From positions 6,187 through 18,676 of the forward strand of contig DFYJ01000131.1 in the NCBI GenBank assembly GCA_002383325.1: a stretch of DNA of 12,490 bases, given 5' to 3'. This DNA is from Candidatus Aminicenantes bacterium UBA4085. GTDB taxonomy: Bacteria; Acidobacteriota; Aminicenantia; Aminicenantales; UBA4085. The notes beneath the pieces were generated by a model. It had not been told where the DNA came from and made no database searches. It saw only the letters and a list, made by a program, of their open reading frames with translations. This document shows positions 1 to 6,519 of this stretch, in pieces (position 1 is the stretch's first letter; the number at the start of each line of letters is the position of its first letter). The translations under genes were made by a program, and so were the position numbers.

Positions 1-179
1 TCTCCCGCCGTTCGGATGCGTGATTCCCAAAAGTACCGAATCATCGCCGCCATCTTATCGCGGGCCGCCGCTTCCGGGCAAGCCGCCGCGGCAGCGAAAG
101 GACACACCAGCCTCCCATGCGGCCGCCGCAGTTCCGGTCCTGGGGCCATCGGAGGGATGAATTTGCCCGCTGTTTTGGA

Positions 180-185
180 TATAAT
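180..185 (+). promoter_or_regulatory. Possible -10 box of the flavodoxin gene
   Basis: A perfect TATAAT lies 31 nt before the ATG at 217, in an AT-rich dip of otherwise GC-rich DNA. Transcription would start near 192 and give a leader of about 25 nt. The leader contains GAGGTGA (206-212) as ribosome binding site, 4 nt before the ATG. I see no good -35 hexamer at 16-18 nt; the best sequence there is ATGAAT (157-162). The promoter is therefore supported by the -10 box and its position only. Confidence 0.4.
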
Positions 186-216
186 ACGCGCTCTTTTGCA
201 CTTATGAGGTGAACCC

Positions 217-714
217 ATGCCTACTCTCATCGTCTACTCCAACAGCCACGGCGCCACGACCTCGGGGGTGGATCTCCTGGCTGCCAAGCTCGTCGGCCGG
301 GTCATGTCCGTCGACCTGAAGAAGAACGAGAATCCCGATCCGTCCAACTACGAAGCCGTCGTCGTCGGCGGCTCGGTCTTTGACGGCCAGATGCCCAAGC
401 GGGTCCGCCGCTACCTGGAAGCGCGATCCGCTCTTCTCAAAACGAAGAAGCTGGGACTCTTCACGTCCAGCCTGGCGGAAGGGGACAAGGCCGAGAAGGA
501 GCTGCAGGGCGCCTTCCCCGCCGACCTCATCGCCCACGCCGCGGCCAAGGGCCATTTCGGCGTCGACGTCGCCATCGATCGCATGAATTTCCTGGAGAAG
601 ATGGCGGCCAAGAAGACCGGCCTGATTGACAGCGTCTCCAAGCTGGCCTCGGGCGCGATCGAGGCCTTCGCCGCCGTGATGTCAGAGGGTCTTGAATCCA
701 GCGACGGCCTTTAA
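217..714 (+). CDS. Flavodoxin-domain protein (HemG-like flavodoxin_5 type)
   Basis: This 165-aa cytoplasmic protein looks like a one-domain flavodoxin fold that binds FMN. The N-terminal beta strand runs into a phosphate-binding loop, YSNSHGATTSG (residues 7-17), a variant of the usual S/T-x-T-G-x-T loop. A second flavin-facing segment is YEAVVVGGSVFDGQMPKRV (45-63), matching the family pattern of a strand followed by G-S/G-P and a helix. KTKKLGLFTSSL (76-87) is the third core strand. The tail DRMNFLEKMAAKKTG resembles the C-terminal part of flavodoxin_5 proteins such as HemG, the oxygen-independent protoporphyrinogen oxidase. Redox partner and substrate cannot be told; menaquinone-linked HemG activity is possible, but no haem genes are nearby. 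The start has GAGGTGA upstream. The last 33 bp overlap the convergent minus-strand gene. Fold is fairly sure; function is not. Confidence 0.85.
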   Translation: MPTLIVYSNSHGATTSGVDLLAAKLVGRVMSVDLKKNENPDPSNYEAVVVGGSVFDGQMPKRVRRYLEARSALLKTKKLGLFTSSLAEGDKAEKELQGAFPADLIAHAAAKGHFGVDVAIDRMNFLEKMAAKKTGLIDSVSKLASGAIEAFAAVMSEGLESSDGL

Positions 715-2400
715 AGCTCCGTCGACATAGATCTCCAGCCGATAGTCGCCCGGGAGGAGAAATTCGCCCGCCTCGGGGAAGAGGGGAGAGACCTCGCCTA
801 GGATGCGGGCCTGCGGGGGGCCTTCCCAGTGTTGGGACTTGGTCAGATAAGCCTGCTCGACCCATAACAGGCCTCCGGGAGCCTTCCAGAAGACCTTGCT
901 GACGATGGATTGGCCGCGGGCCATGCCGGCCAGATCGATGAAGAAGGGGGCCCGGGCTTCGGCGCGGGAATACTCCCGGCAGGGCTTTCCCCCGATGATC
1001 TCGCCGCCATCGTCGTAGATGGGATCGATGAACTCGGGCGAGGAGATCGTCGCGCCCGTGTCCCGCGGATGCGTCCTCCCTAGATAGACCACGCAGACCG
1101 CGGCTTCCTTGAGGCGGTGGATCATCTCCGGCAGCCCCTCGATCGGCGCCGCTTCGTTCCAGCGCTCCAGATTATGAACCAGGGTCCGATAATACTGGGG
1201 ATCCGAGGCCACCGGGTGCTCATGCGACCAAGTCAATGCCGCCTCCATGGCGGCACTCGCTTCGGCCTTGCGTCCATCCGCCAACAAGGCCACGGCCCGT
1301 GTCACGCCGAGAGGGAATCCCTGCTCCGGAAGGAGCGCGAGAGCCTTGTCCAATGAGTCCAATGCGGCCTTCGACTGCCCGCGCAGCAGCTCGACGAATC
1401 CGAGCGACCAGCGGAGGAAGCCGTCATCGCGGCCCGCGGCGATAGCCCGCTCGAATCCGGCCGCCGCCTTGTCCAGCTCCGCCCGGCCCTCCTCCATCCG
1501 ACCGCGGAAGAAGAGAACCTGCCCGAGAAGCTCGTCGGCTCGGCTCTTGAGAAGTACGGCCGAGACCATCCGGGCGTCACGCTCCAGCACGCCCTGGACG
1601 GCGGACTGGACTTGCCGCACCCGGACCTCGGCATAATCGGCCGCGCCGACCAGGTTCAGGGCCTGGTTGGCCTGGTTCAGCACAGCGGCTTGCCGGGCGG
1701 TCTCGCGGATCGACTCCTCCGATACGCCCTGCCACGTCCGGAGCGCGGTCGTCGCGACCGCGACGCCGATGCCGAGGACCAGCGCCAGCCCGGCCGCCGA
1801 GATGATGAAGCGGATCCGTCCGTTCAGGACCAGCGACAAGGCCAGCAGGAAGGCGGCCACGGCCATGACGGCCAGGCTCGTTCCATAAGCGTCGGACTTG
1901 GCTCCCCAGAACCGGCCCAGACCCTTCAAGTGCTCCTGCCGCTCAGCCAGCTCGGCCGCCGGCACATCGACGCGGTCAAGCCAGTACCGGAGGAAGTCGA
2001 ACTGCCCGTTGGCGCTGTTGAAATAGGGCGGGCGGCTGACTGGGCTCCCGCCGGTCATGATGTCCCGGAGCTTGGCCAGGCGGTCGCGGCTGATCCGGTA
2101 GATCCTGGCGGAGGATGCGGAGGCGTTCTTCCCGTAGGCCTCCATTTGCAGCATGAGGTTTCCCATCTCCTGCCAGGAGGCTATCAGCCTTCTCTCCGAC
2201 TCCGCGTCCCAGAGGGATGTCCCCAAGTGCGACAGCGTCCGCAGGCCGAGGATGCGGGCATCGCGCCCGGCTTCGGCCGCCTGTCCCAAGGCTCGCTGGT
2301 TGAGAACGACAATGAAGCTCGTGACCACCGTCAATCCGGCCAGCAGGATCGTCACCGCCGTCTTGAAGTGCTTGTCGCCGCCCAATTCGCGGAATCTCAT
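682..2400 (-). CDS. Membrane protein with TPR-like region and C-terminal beta domain
   Basis: This 572-aa protein of unknown function is the second gene of a minus-strand pair. Three membrane segments are visible: residues 13-33, 175-193 and 197-219. A loop of about 140 aa lies between the first and second. If residue 12 is cytoplasmic, the loop and the rest of the protein lie outside the membrane. Residues about 282-395 read as helical TPR-like repeats (LGQVLFFRGRMEEGRAELDK, then GFVELLRGQSKAALDSLDKA, then a third unit). The last about 135 residues look like a beta sandwich ending in LLPGDYRLEIYVDG, a pattern common in extracytoplasmic Ig-like domains. Its ATG lies 9 nt after the stop of the preceding gene, whose TAG forms part of the AGGA ribosome binding site, so translation is probably coupled. 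The 3' end runs 33 bp into the flavodoxin gene. I do not recognise a named family. Confidence 0.85.
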   Translation of the reverse strand: MRFRELGGDKHFKTAVTILLAGLTVVTSFIVVLNQRALGQAAEAGRDARILGLRTLSHLGTSLWDAESERRLIASWQEMGNLMLQMEAYGKNASASSARIYRISRDRLAKLRDIMTGGSPVSRPPYFNSANGQFDFLRYWLDRVDVPAAELAERQEHLKGLGRFWGAKSDAYGTSLAVMAVAAFLLALSLVLNGRIRFIISAAGLALVLGIGVAVATTALRTWQGVSEESIRETARQAAVLNQANQALNLVGAADYAEVRVRQVQSAVQGVLERDARMVSAVLLKSRADELLGQVLFFRGRMEEGRAELDKAAAGFERAIAAGRDDGFLRWSLGFVELLRGQSKAALDSLDKALALLPEQGFPLGVTRAVALLADGRKAEASAAMEAALTWSHEHPVASDPQYYRTLVHNLERWNEAAPIEGLPEMIHRLKEAAVCVVYLGRTHPRDTGATISSPEFIDPIYDDGGEIIGGKPCREYSRAEARAPFFIDLAGMARGQSIVSKVFWKAPGGLLWVEQAYLTKSQHWEGPPQARILGEVSPLFPEAGEFLLPGDYRLEIYVDGALKAVAGFKTL

Positions 2401-2409
2401 GGCGGCGTC

Positions 2410-3063
2410 CTAAAAGAGGATCCGGACGGCGGAGATCCCCGTCGCTACCAAGTAAAGAACGATCCCGGCCGCCGTCCAGACGGGCTTGCGCCGGACTTCG
2501 CTTTTGAGGGCCACGGTGAAAAGGAAGAGGGCCAGTGAGAACAAGACGTTGAGCTCGACCAAGCGCCGGGCGTTCAGCCTGTGACTCGATGAGGCGGCCA
2601 GGAAAGGGGCCGGATCGACCGCCTTGACGGCCGCAGCCTCCGCCCTCGCCCTAGCCCGGAATCGCTCCTCGTCGAAGGCCGGGTGGCCGTCCCGGCTGAT
2701 GAGGTAGTCCGGCGCCAGAAGCGAGTAGCTGGCCTTGGCCCGGATCATCTCGGACTGCCATTCCTCCAACCAGGTGGAAGGCGTGCCGGGATGGACGTTG
2801 TATTCCTTCTTGAGGATCCGGGCGTTCTCCCTGTGGAGGGCGAAGTCCCGGACGCCGACCCGGTTGGTGAAGGCCGTAGCCGCGATCACCATTCCGGTCG
2901 AGGCCTCGTCCATGGCGGCCGTCAGGGCTTTACCGTCGGCGGAGGTGGCTTTCAGTCCGACGCGGGAAGCCTGCCAGGCGACCAGGGCGGCGGTGACCGC
3001 TGTCAGGGCGATGAGGATGGAAAGAAGGGTCTTGAGGCGTTCGGAGGGGTCGGCTGAATTCAT
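2410..3063 (-). CDS. Small membrane protein, first gene of the pair
   Basis: I do not recognise this 217-aa protein. Membrane segments are predicted by eye at residues 11-32, 167-187 and 195-214, with a charged loop of about 135 aa between the first two. This is the same topology as the first 220 residues of the downstream 572-aa protein, which suggests partner or duplicated subunits. The frame is open to an ATG at 3096, but I chose the ATG at 3063: GAGGA precedes it by 6 nt, whereas the 3096 ATG has no ribosome binding site and falls on a candidate -10 box. The 11 extra residues would be Ser/Ala-rich and precede no conserved feature. The stop is 9 nt before the next start, so the two genes are very likely one operon. 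It is transcribed divergently from addA, with no evident functional link. Confidence 0.8.
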   Translation of the reverse strand: MNSADPSERLKTLLSILIALTAVTAALVAWQASRVGLKATSADGKALTAAMDEASTGMVIAATAFTNRVGVRDFALHRENARILKKEYNVHPGTPSTWLEEWQSEMIRAKASYSLLAPDYLISRDGHPAFDEERFRARARAEAAAVKAVDPAPFLAASSSHRLNARRLVELNVLFSLALFLFTVALKSEVRRKPVWTAAGIVLYLVATGISAVRILF

Positions 3064-3095
3064 CGGCGTCCTCGCGGAAGAGCTTCCAGCGTCCA

Positions 3096-3124
3096 TATTT
3101 ACTTCACTTCGAAGCGGGGATCAA
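3096..3124 (-). promoter_or_regulatory. Candidate promoter of the membrane-protein pair
   Basis: Reading the minus strand, TTGATC (3124-3119) is followed after exactly 17 nt by TAAATA (3101-3096). Transcription would begin near 3089. That leaves the ATG at 3063 with a leader of about 25 nt including GAGGA, and excludes the upstream ATG at 3096. The -35 match is 4 of 6 and the -10 match is 3 of 6, so this is suggestive only. Confidence 0.35.
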
Positions 3125-3141
3125 GGAGGGGCGATCGTCCA

Positions 3142-3171
3142 TTGACAGGATGTCGGAGACCATAGGAAGAT
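3142..3171 (+). promoter_or_regulatory. Candidate promoter of addAB
   Basis: A perfect TTGACA (3142-3147) is the only strong promoter element before addA. The best -10 options are weak: GAAGAT (3166-3171, 18-nt spacing) or TAGGAA (3163-3168, 15-nt spacing). Either would place the start of transcription a few nt before the addA ATG at 3187. That fits the lack of a recognisable Shine-Dalgarno sequence there. Confidence 0.3.
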
Positions 3172-3186
3172 GAAGATTGGATTGAA

Positions 3187-6100
3187 ATGCCTGCCCCCGA
3201 ATTCATCCTCCTCAAGGCCTCGGCCGGGTCCGGCAAGACCTACGCGCTGACCCGACGCTACCTGAAGCTGGCCCTGGCCCCGGCGGCCGATCCGGACGCG
3301 GGCGGCCTGGGCGGCATCCTGGCCATCACCTTCACCAAGAACGCCGCCGGCGAGATGAAGACCCGCATCCTGGACTGGCTCAAGGAGGCGGCCTTCGGGG
3401 ATGCCCAGCGGATCGCGGAGCTGCGGGAGGTCATCCCCGTCCCCGAGGCCGCCTTCCCGGCCTTGGCCAACCGGGCCGTCGACCGCATCCTGGCCGAGTA
3501 TGCCGATTTCCAAGTCGAGACGATCGACGGGTTCATGGCCTCGGTCTTCAAGGCCTCGGCCGTGGACCTGGGCTTCCCGCCCGACTTCGAGATCCTGCTG
3601 GAGCATGCCGAGCTGATCGACTACGCGTTCTACCGCCATCTGCGAAGCGTCCGGCCGGGCACGTCCGAGGCGGCTGTCTTCGATGACATATTGGACTACC
3701 TCCTGCTCTACAAGGGCGAGAAGTCTTCCTTCCCCTGGAATCCGACCGTCGACATCCTGGAGAAGCTGACCGAGATGTACGGGAGGCTGACCGGGCGGGC
3801 CGGCGAGCCCCGGATCGAGGACCGCTCGCGAGCCCTGGCCTCGGCTTATGCCCGCATCAGCGCCGCCGCCGCCGGATTCGAGGCGGCCGTCGAAGCCTCG
3901 GGCCTGGAGCGAAGCGCGCGAAGCCAGGCCTTCGGGCGCATCCTGCCGGCGATCCGCGATGGACGCTTCAGCGACTTGGTGGGCGCCAGCTTCAAGTCGC
4001 CGCCGGTTAAGAAGGGATCGGCGCGCAAGGCGGACAAGGCTCGCCGTGACGCTGCCCTGGAAGCCGTGTCCGGGTCCTGGAACGCCCTCAAGGAGGCCGT
4101 CCGAATCTACGTCGGCCTCTACGCCCGCGACTTCTTCACTCCTTACCTGCGCGCCTACCGCGCCCTGGCCGGGACCCTGGACCGGGTCAAGCGCTCGCAA
4201 GGGGCGGTCTTCCTCGAGGACATGTACCGGCAGCTGTCCGGGTACATCGAAGCGGGTCTCGTCCCCGACATCTACTTCCGCCTGGGCGAGCGGGTCCGCC
4301 ACTTCCTCATCGACGAGTTCCAGGACACTTCGCCGATGCAGTGGCTCAACCTGCGGCCGCTGGTCGAGGAGTCCCTCAGCCAGGGCGGCAGCTTGTTCCT
4401 CGTCGGCGACACCAAGCAGGCCATCTACGGCTTCCGGGAAGCCGACTTTCGGATCATGCGGGCGCTGGAGACGGGCCAGGACAGTTTCGGTCCCGCGCCC
4501 TATCCGGAGGTCAAGGAACTGCCGCTCAACTACCGCAGCGGCGAGGCCTTGATCGCGTTCGTCCAGGGCGTCTTTCACCGCTTACCACAAGCGTACCGAG
4601 AGGCCGCCGGGCTGAGCGGACTGGCCGATTTCCATCAGGCGCCCAGCGAGAATAACGTCGGTGCGGGCTACGTCGAGTATGTCCTCTTGGATGCAGGTCC
4701 GGAGCGCGGAGCGGGTCGCAGCGGGGCCGATAATGCGGGCGGTCTGCCTCGATCCGAATCGGAGAATGATGAGCCCGTCCCGCCCGAGGAAGAGCCCGGG
4801 CCGCCCGCTAGGGAGCTTGGCGGGGGACCTGATGAAACGGCCGATGGCGAGGCGGATAGAGGGGGAGACGACGAGAACGAAAGCGTGGCCGGCGAAGACG
4901 GCGCACCGCCGGAGGCCGGCCCCGAGCGGGCCCGCATCCAGACCCTCGTGGCCGGGCTTCACGACCGCGGCTATGCCTATTCCGACATCGCCGTCCTGAC
5001 CTACAAGAACGAGACGGTCGCCGCGGCGGCCTCCTGGCTCAACGAGATCGGCGTCCCCTTCATTCCCTACAGCAGCCTCGACATCCGCCGCCGCGGGATC
5101 ATCGGCGAGGTCCTGGCCTTGCTGAGATTTCTCGACTCGCCGCCCGACGACCTGGCCTTCGCCACCGTCCTGCTCGGCCAGGCCTTCGGGCGCGCGGCCG
5201 GGGACGATCTCGGCCTCGAGGAGCGCCGGCGCTTTCTTTTCGAATGCCGTGTTTCCGGGCGATCGCCCTTCTACACCGTCTTTCGGGAGAGACACCCCGC
5301 CCCCTGGGCGCGCCTCTTCGAGCCCCTCTTCCAGGCCGTCGGCTATTACCCGCTCTACGACCTGGCGGTGTCCGCCTACCGGGCCTTCGACCTCTTCGCC
5401 GCCTTCCCGGGGGAAGAGGCCGCGCTGGTCCGCTTCTTGGAAGCGATCAAGGGCTTCGAGGGCCGGGGCCGCAACGACCTGAGGGAGTTCCTGGAGTACA
5501 CCGGCGACGAGGGCCTCGAGGCCTGGACGATCGATGTCCCCGAATCGATCGACGCGGTCAAGGTCATGACCATCCACAAGGCCAAGGGACTCGGCTTCCC
5601 GGTGGCCATCCTGCTTCTTTACGGCGAGACCTGGCAGCCGCCGGACTTCTTTATCGACGCCGGGGACGCGGCGGTGTCGGACGAAGACGCTGAAGGGGGG
5701 GAGCCGTCCGGCCCGGCCGTCCTCAAGATCAATAAGGACATCACTGCGGCCGACGACGGCTTGAAGCGCATCTACGACGAGGTGCGGCTCCGCGACCAGG
5801 TCAACAGCCTGAACACGCTGTACGTGGCCCTGACCCGGGCCGCCTCCGAGCTCTACGTCATCGGGGTGAAGAAGCCGAAGGACAAGTACCCCTTCGACGT
5901 CATGGGCGGGCCGTTCCGCTCGGCTGTGGTCAAGCCCCCGGCGCGCCGGCCTCCGCTGGAGCCGGCCGGGCAGGATGCGCCGCTGCTGAGGACCCGGAGT
6001 GCGCTCGATGTCGCGGCCGATCCGCGGGAAGGGTTGAACGAGGAGAGCCGGCGGCGCGGCGAGTTCGCCCACCGGATCATGGCCGAGATCGAGTATGTGC

Positions 6101-6519
6101 CGGAGGGGGATTGGCCGGCCCAGGCCGCGGCCGCCGCATCGCGGGTCGACCCGCGCTTTCGCGGCGCCCCGGTCGCGGGCGCATCCCCCGACGAAGATTC
6201 GGCCGGATTGACAGAGGCCATCGCCCGCTTCTTTGCCCGGAGCCCCGCCTCGAGCTTCTTCGAGTCGCGCCCGGGCCGCCGCATCCTGCGCGAGACGACG
6301 TTCTGCGACGCCGCGGGGCGGTCGGTCCGGATGGACCGTGTGGTTGTCGATTCCGACGCGGTCCATGTCATCGACTTTAAGACCGGGCAGGCGCCGGGCT
6401 TGGGCGACCGGGACCAGGTCCTAGCCTACGTAGCCATTGTCCGGGAAGTCTTCCCGGGCCGGCCGGCGCGCGGCATCCTGGCCTACATCGACCGCGGGAT
6501 TTGGGAGACGGTGGAATGA
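3187..6519 (+). CDS. addA: AddA: UvrD-family helicase with C-terminal RecB-type nuclease
   Basis: This 1110-aa subunit of the AddAB (RexAB-type) complex unwinds and degrades DNA ends at double-strand breaks before RecA loading. All superfamily 1A motifs are present: Walker A ASAGSGKT (11-18), Ia AITFTKNAAGEM, II IDEFQDTS (375-382), III VGDTKQAIYGFREAD (406-420), IV around NYRSGEAL, V VMTIHKAKGLGF (793-804) and VI LYVALTRA (878-885). The C-terminal PD-(D/E)XK nuclease is complete: GEFAH with His962, MDR with Asp1050, DFKTG with Asp1063 and Lys1065, and QxxxY (1077-1081). It should therefore be active as both helicase and nuclease. It is slightly shorter than Bacillus AddA, with an acidic insertion at about 502-578. 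The start has no clear Shine-Dalgarno sequence, but Walker A follows at a normal distance. It overlaps addB by 4 nt. The order addA-addB is the reverse of Bacillus subtilis. Confidence 0.93.
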   Translation: MPAPEFILLKASAGSGKTYALTRRYLKLALAPAADPDAGGLGGILAITFTKNAAGEMKTRILDWLKEAAFGDAQRIAELREVIPVPEAAFPALANRAVDRILAEYADFQVETIDGFMASVFKASAVDLGFPPDFEILLEHAELIDYAFYRHLRSVRPGTSEAAVFDDILDYLLLYKGEKSSFPWNPTVDILEKLTEMYGRLTGRAGEPRIEDRSRALASAYARISAAAAGFEAAVEASGLERSARSQAFGRILPAIRDGRFSDLVGASFKSPPVKKGSARKADKARRDAALEAVSGSWNALKEAVRIYVGLYARDFFTPYLRAYRALAGTLDRVKRSQGAVFLEDMYRQLSGYIEAGLVPDIYFRLGERVRHFLIDEFQDTSPMQWLNLRPLVEESLSQGGSLFLVGDTKQAIYGFREADFRIMRALETGQDSFGPAPYPEVKELPLNYRSGEALIAFVQGVFHRLPQAYREAAGLSGLADFHQAPSENNVGAGYVEYVLLDAGPERGAGRSGADNAGGLPRSESENDEPVPPEEEPGPPARELGGGPDETADGEADRGGDDENESVAGEDGAPPEAGPERARIQTLVAGLHDRGYAYSDIAVLTYKNETVAAAASWLNEIGVPFIPYSSLDIRRRGIIGEVLALLRFLDSPPDDLAFATVLLGQAFGRAAGDDLGLEERRRFLFECRVSGRSPFYTVFRERHPAPWARLFEPLFQAVGYYPLYDLAVSAYRAFDLFAAFPGEEAALVRFLEAIKGFEGRGRNDLREFLEYTGDEGLEAWTIDVPESIDAVKVMTIHKAKGLGFPVAILLLYGETWQPPDFFIDAGDAAVSDEDAEGGEPSGPAVLKINKDITAADDGLKRIYDEVRLRDQVNSLNTLYVALTRAASELYVIGVKKPKDKYPFDVMGGPFRSAVVKPPARRPPLEPAGQDAPLLRTRSALDVAADPREGLNEESRRRGEFAHRIMAEIEYVPEGDWPAQAAAAASRVDPRFRGAPVAGASPDEDSAGLTEAIARFFARSPASSFFESRPGRRILRETTFCDAAGRSVRMDRVVVDSDAVHVIDFKTGQAPGLGDRDQVLAYVAIVREVFPGRPARGILAYIDRGIWETVE
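4690..4920 (+). other. Acidic low-complexity insertion inside AddA
   Basis: Codons for residues about 502-578 encode a Gly/Glu/Asp/Pro-rich, non-hydrophobic stretch (for example EEEPGPPARE and DRGGDDENE). It lies between a beta strand (YVEYVLLD) and the helix that leads to the conserved DIAVLTYKN segment. Family members normally have a short loop here. The stretch is most simply a disordered linker on the surface of the second helicase domain. The frame stays open and codon use stays GC-rich, so it is part of the gene. Confidence 0.65.

Noticed and set aside
1..149. A minus-strand frame open from an ATG near 149 to the left edge, and a short plus-strand ORF at 16-207
   Set aside because: Both are Ala/Arg-rich low-information sequences with no ribosome binding site and no recognisable motif. 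A divergent gene beginning near the left edge cannot be excluded, but nothing supports one.
1612..2538. A 308-codon plus-strand ORF opposite the membrane-protein genes
   Set aside because: It is the antisense of two genes with clear membrane segments and coupled translation. Its composition (Gly, Gln, Arg, Asp, Pro) is typical of shadow frames in GC-rich DNA.
3061..3096. Start of the 217-aa membrane protein at the ATG at 3096
   Set aside because: It has no ribosome binding site and overlaps the candidate -10 box. The ATG at 3063 has GAGGA at good spacing.
3121..6366. Long minus-strand ORFs (485 and 594 codons) opposite addA
   Set aside because: They lie opposite the intact helicase and nuclease motifs of AddA. 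They have repetitive Gly/Arg/Glu/Asp-rich composition and no domain signature.
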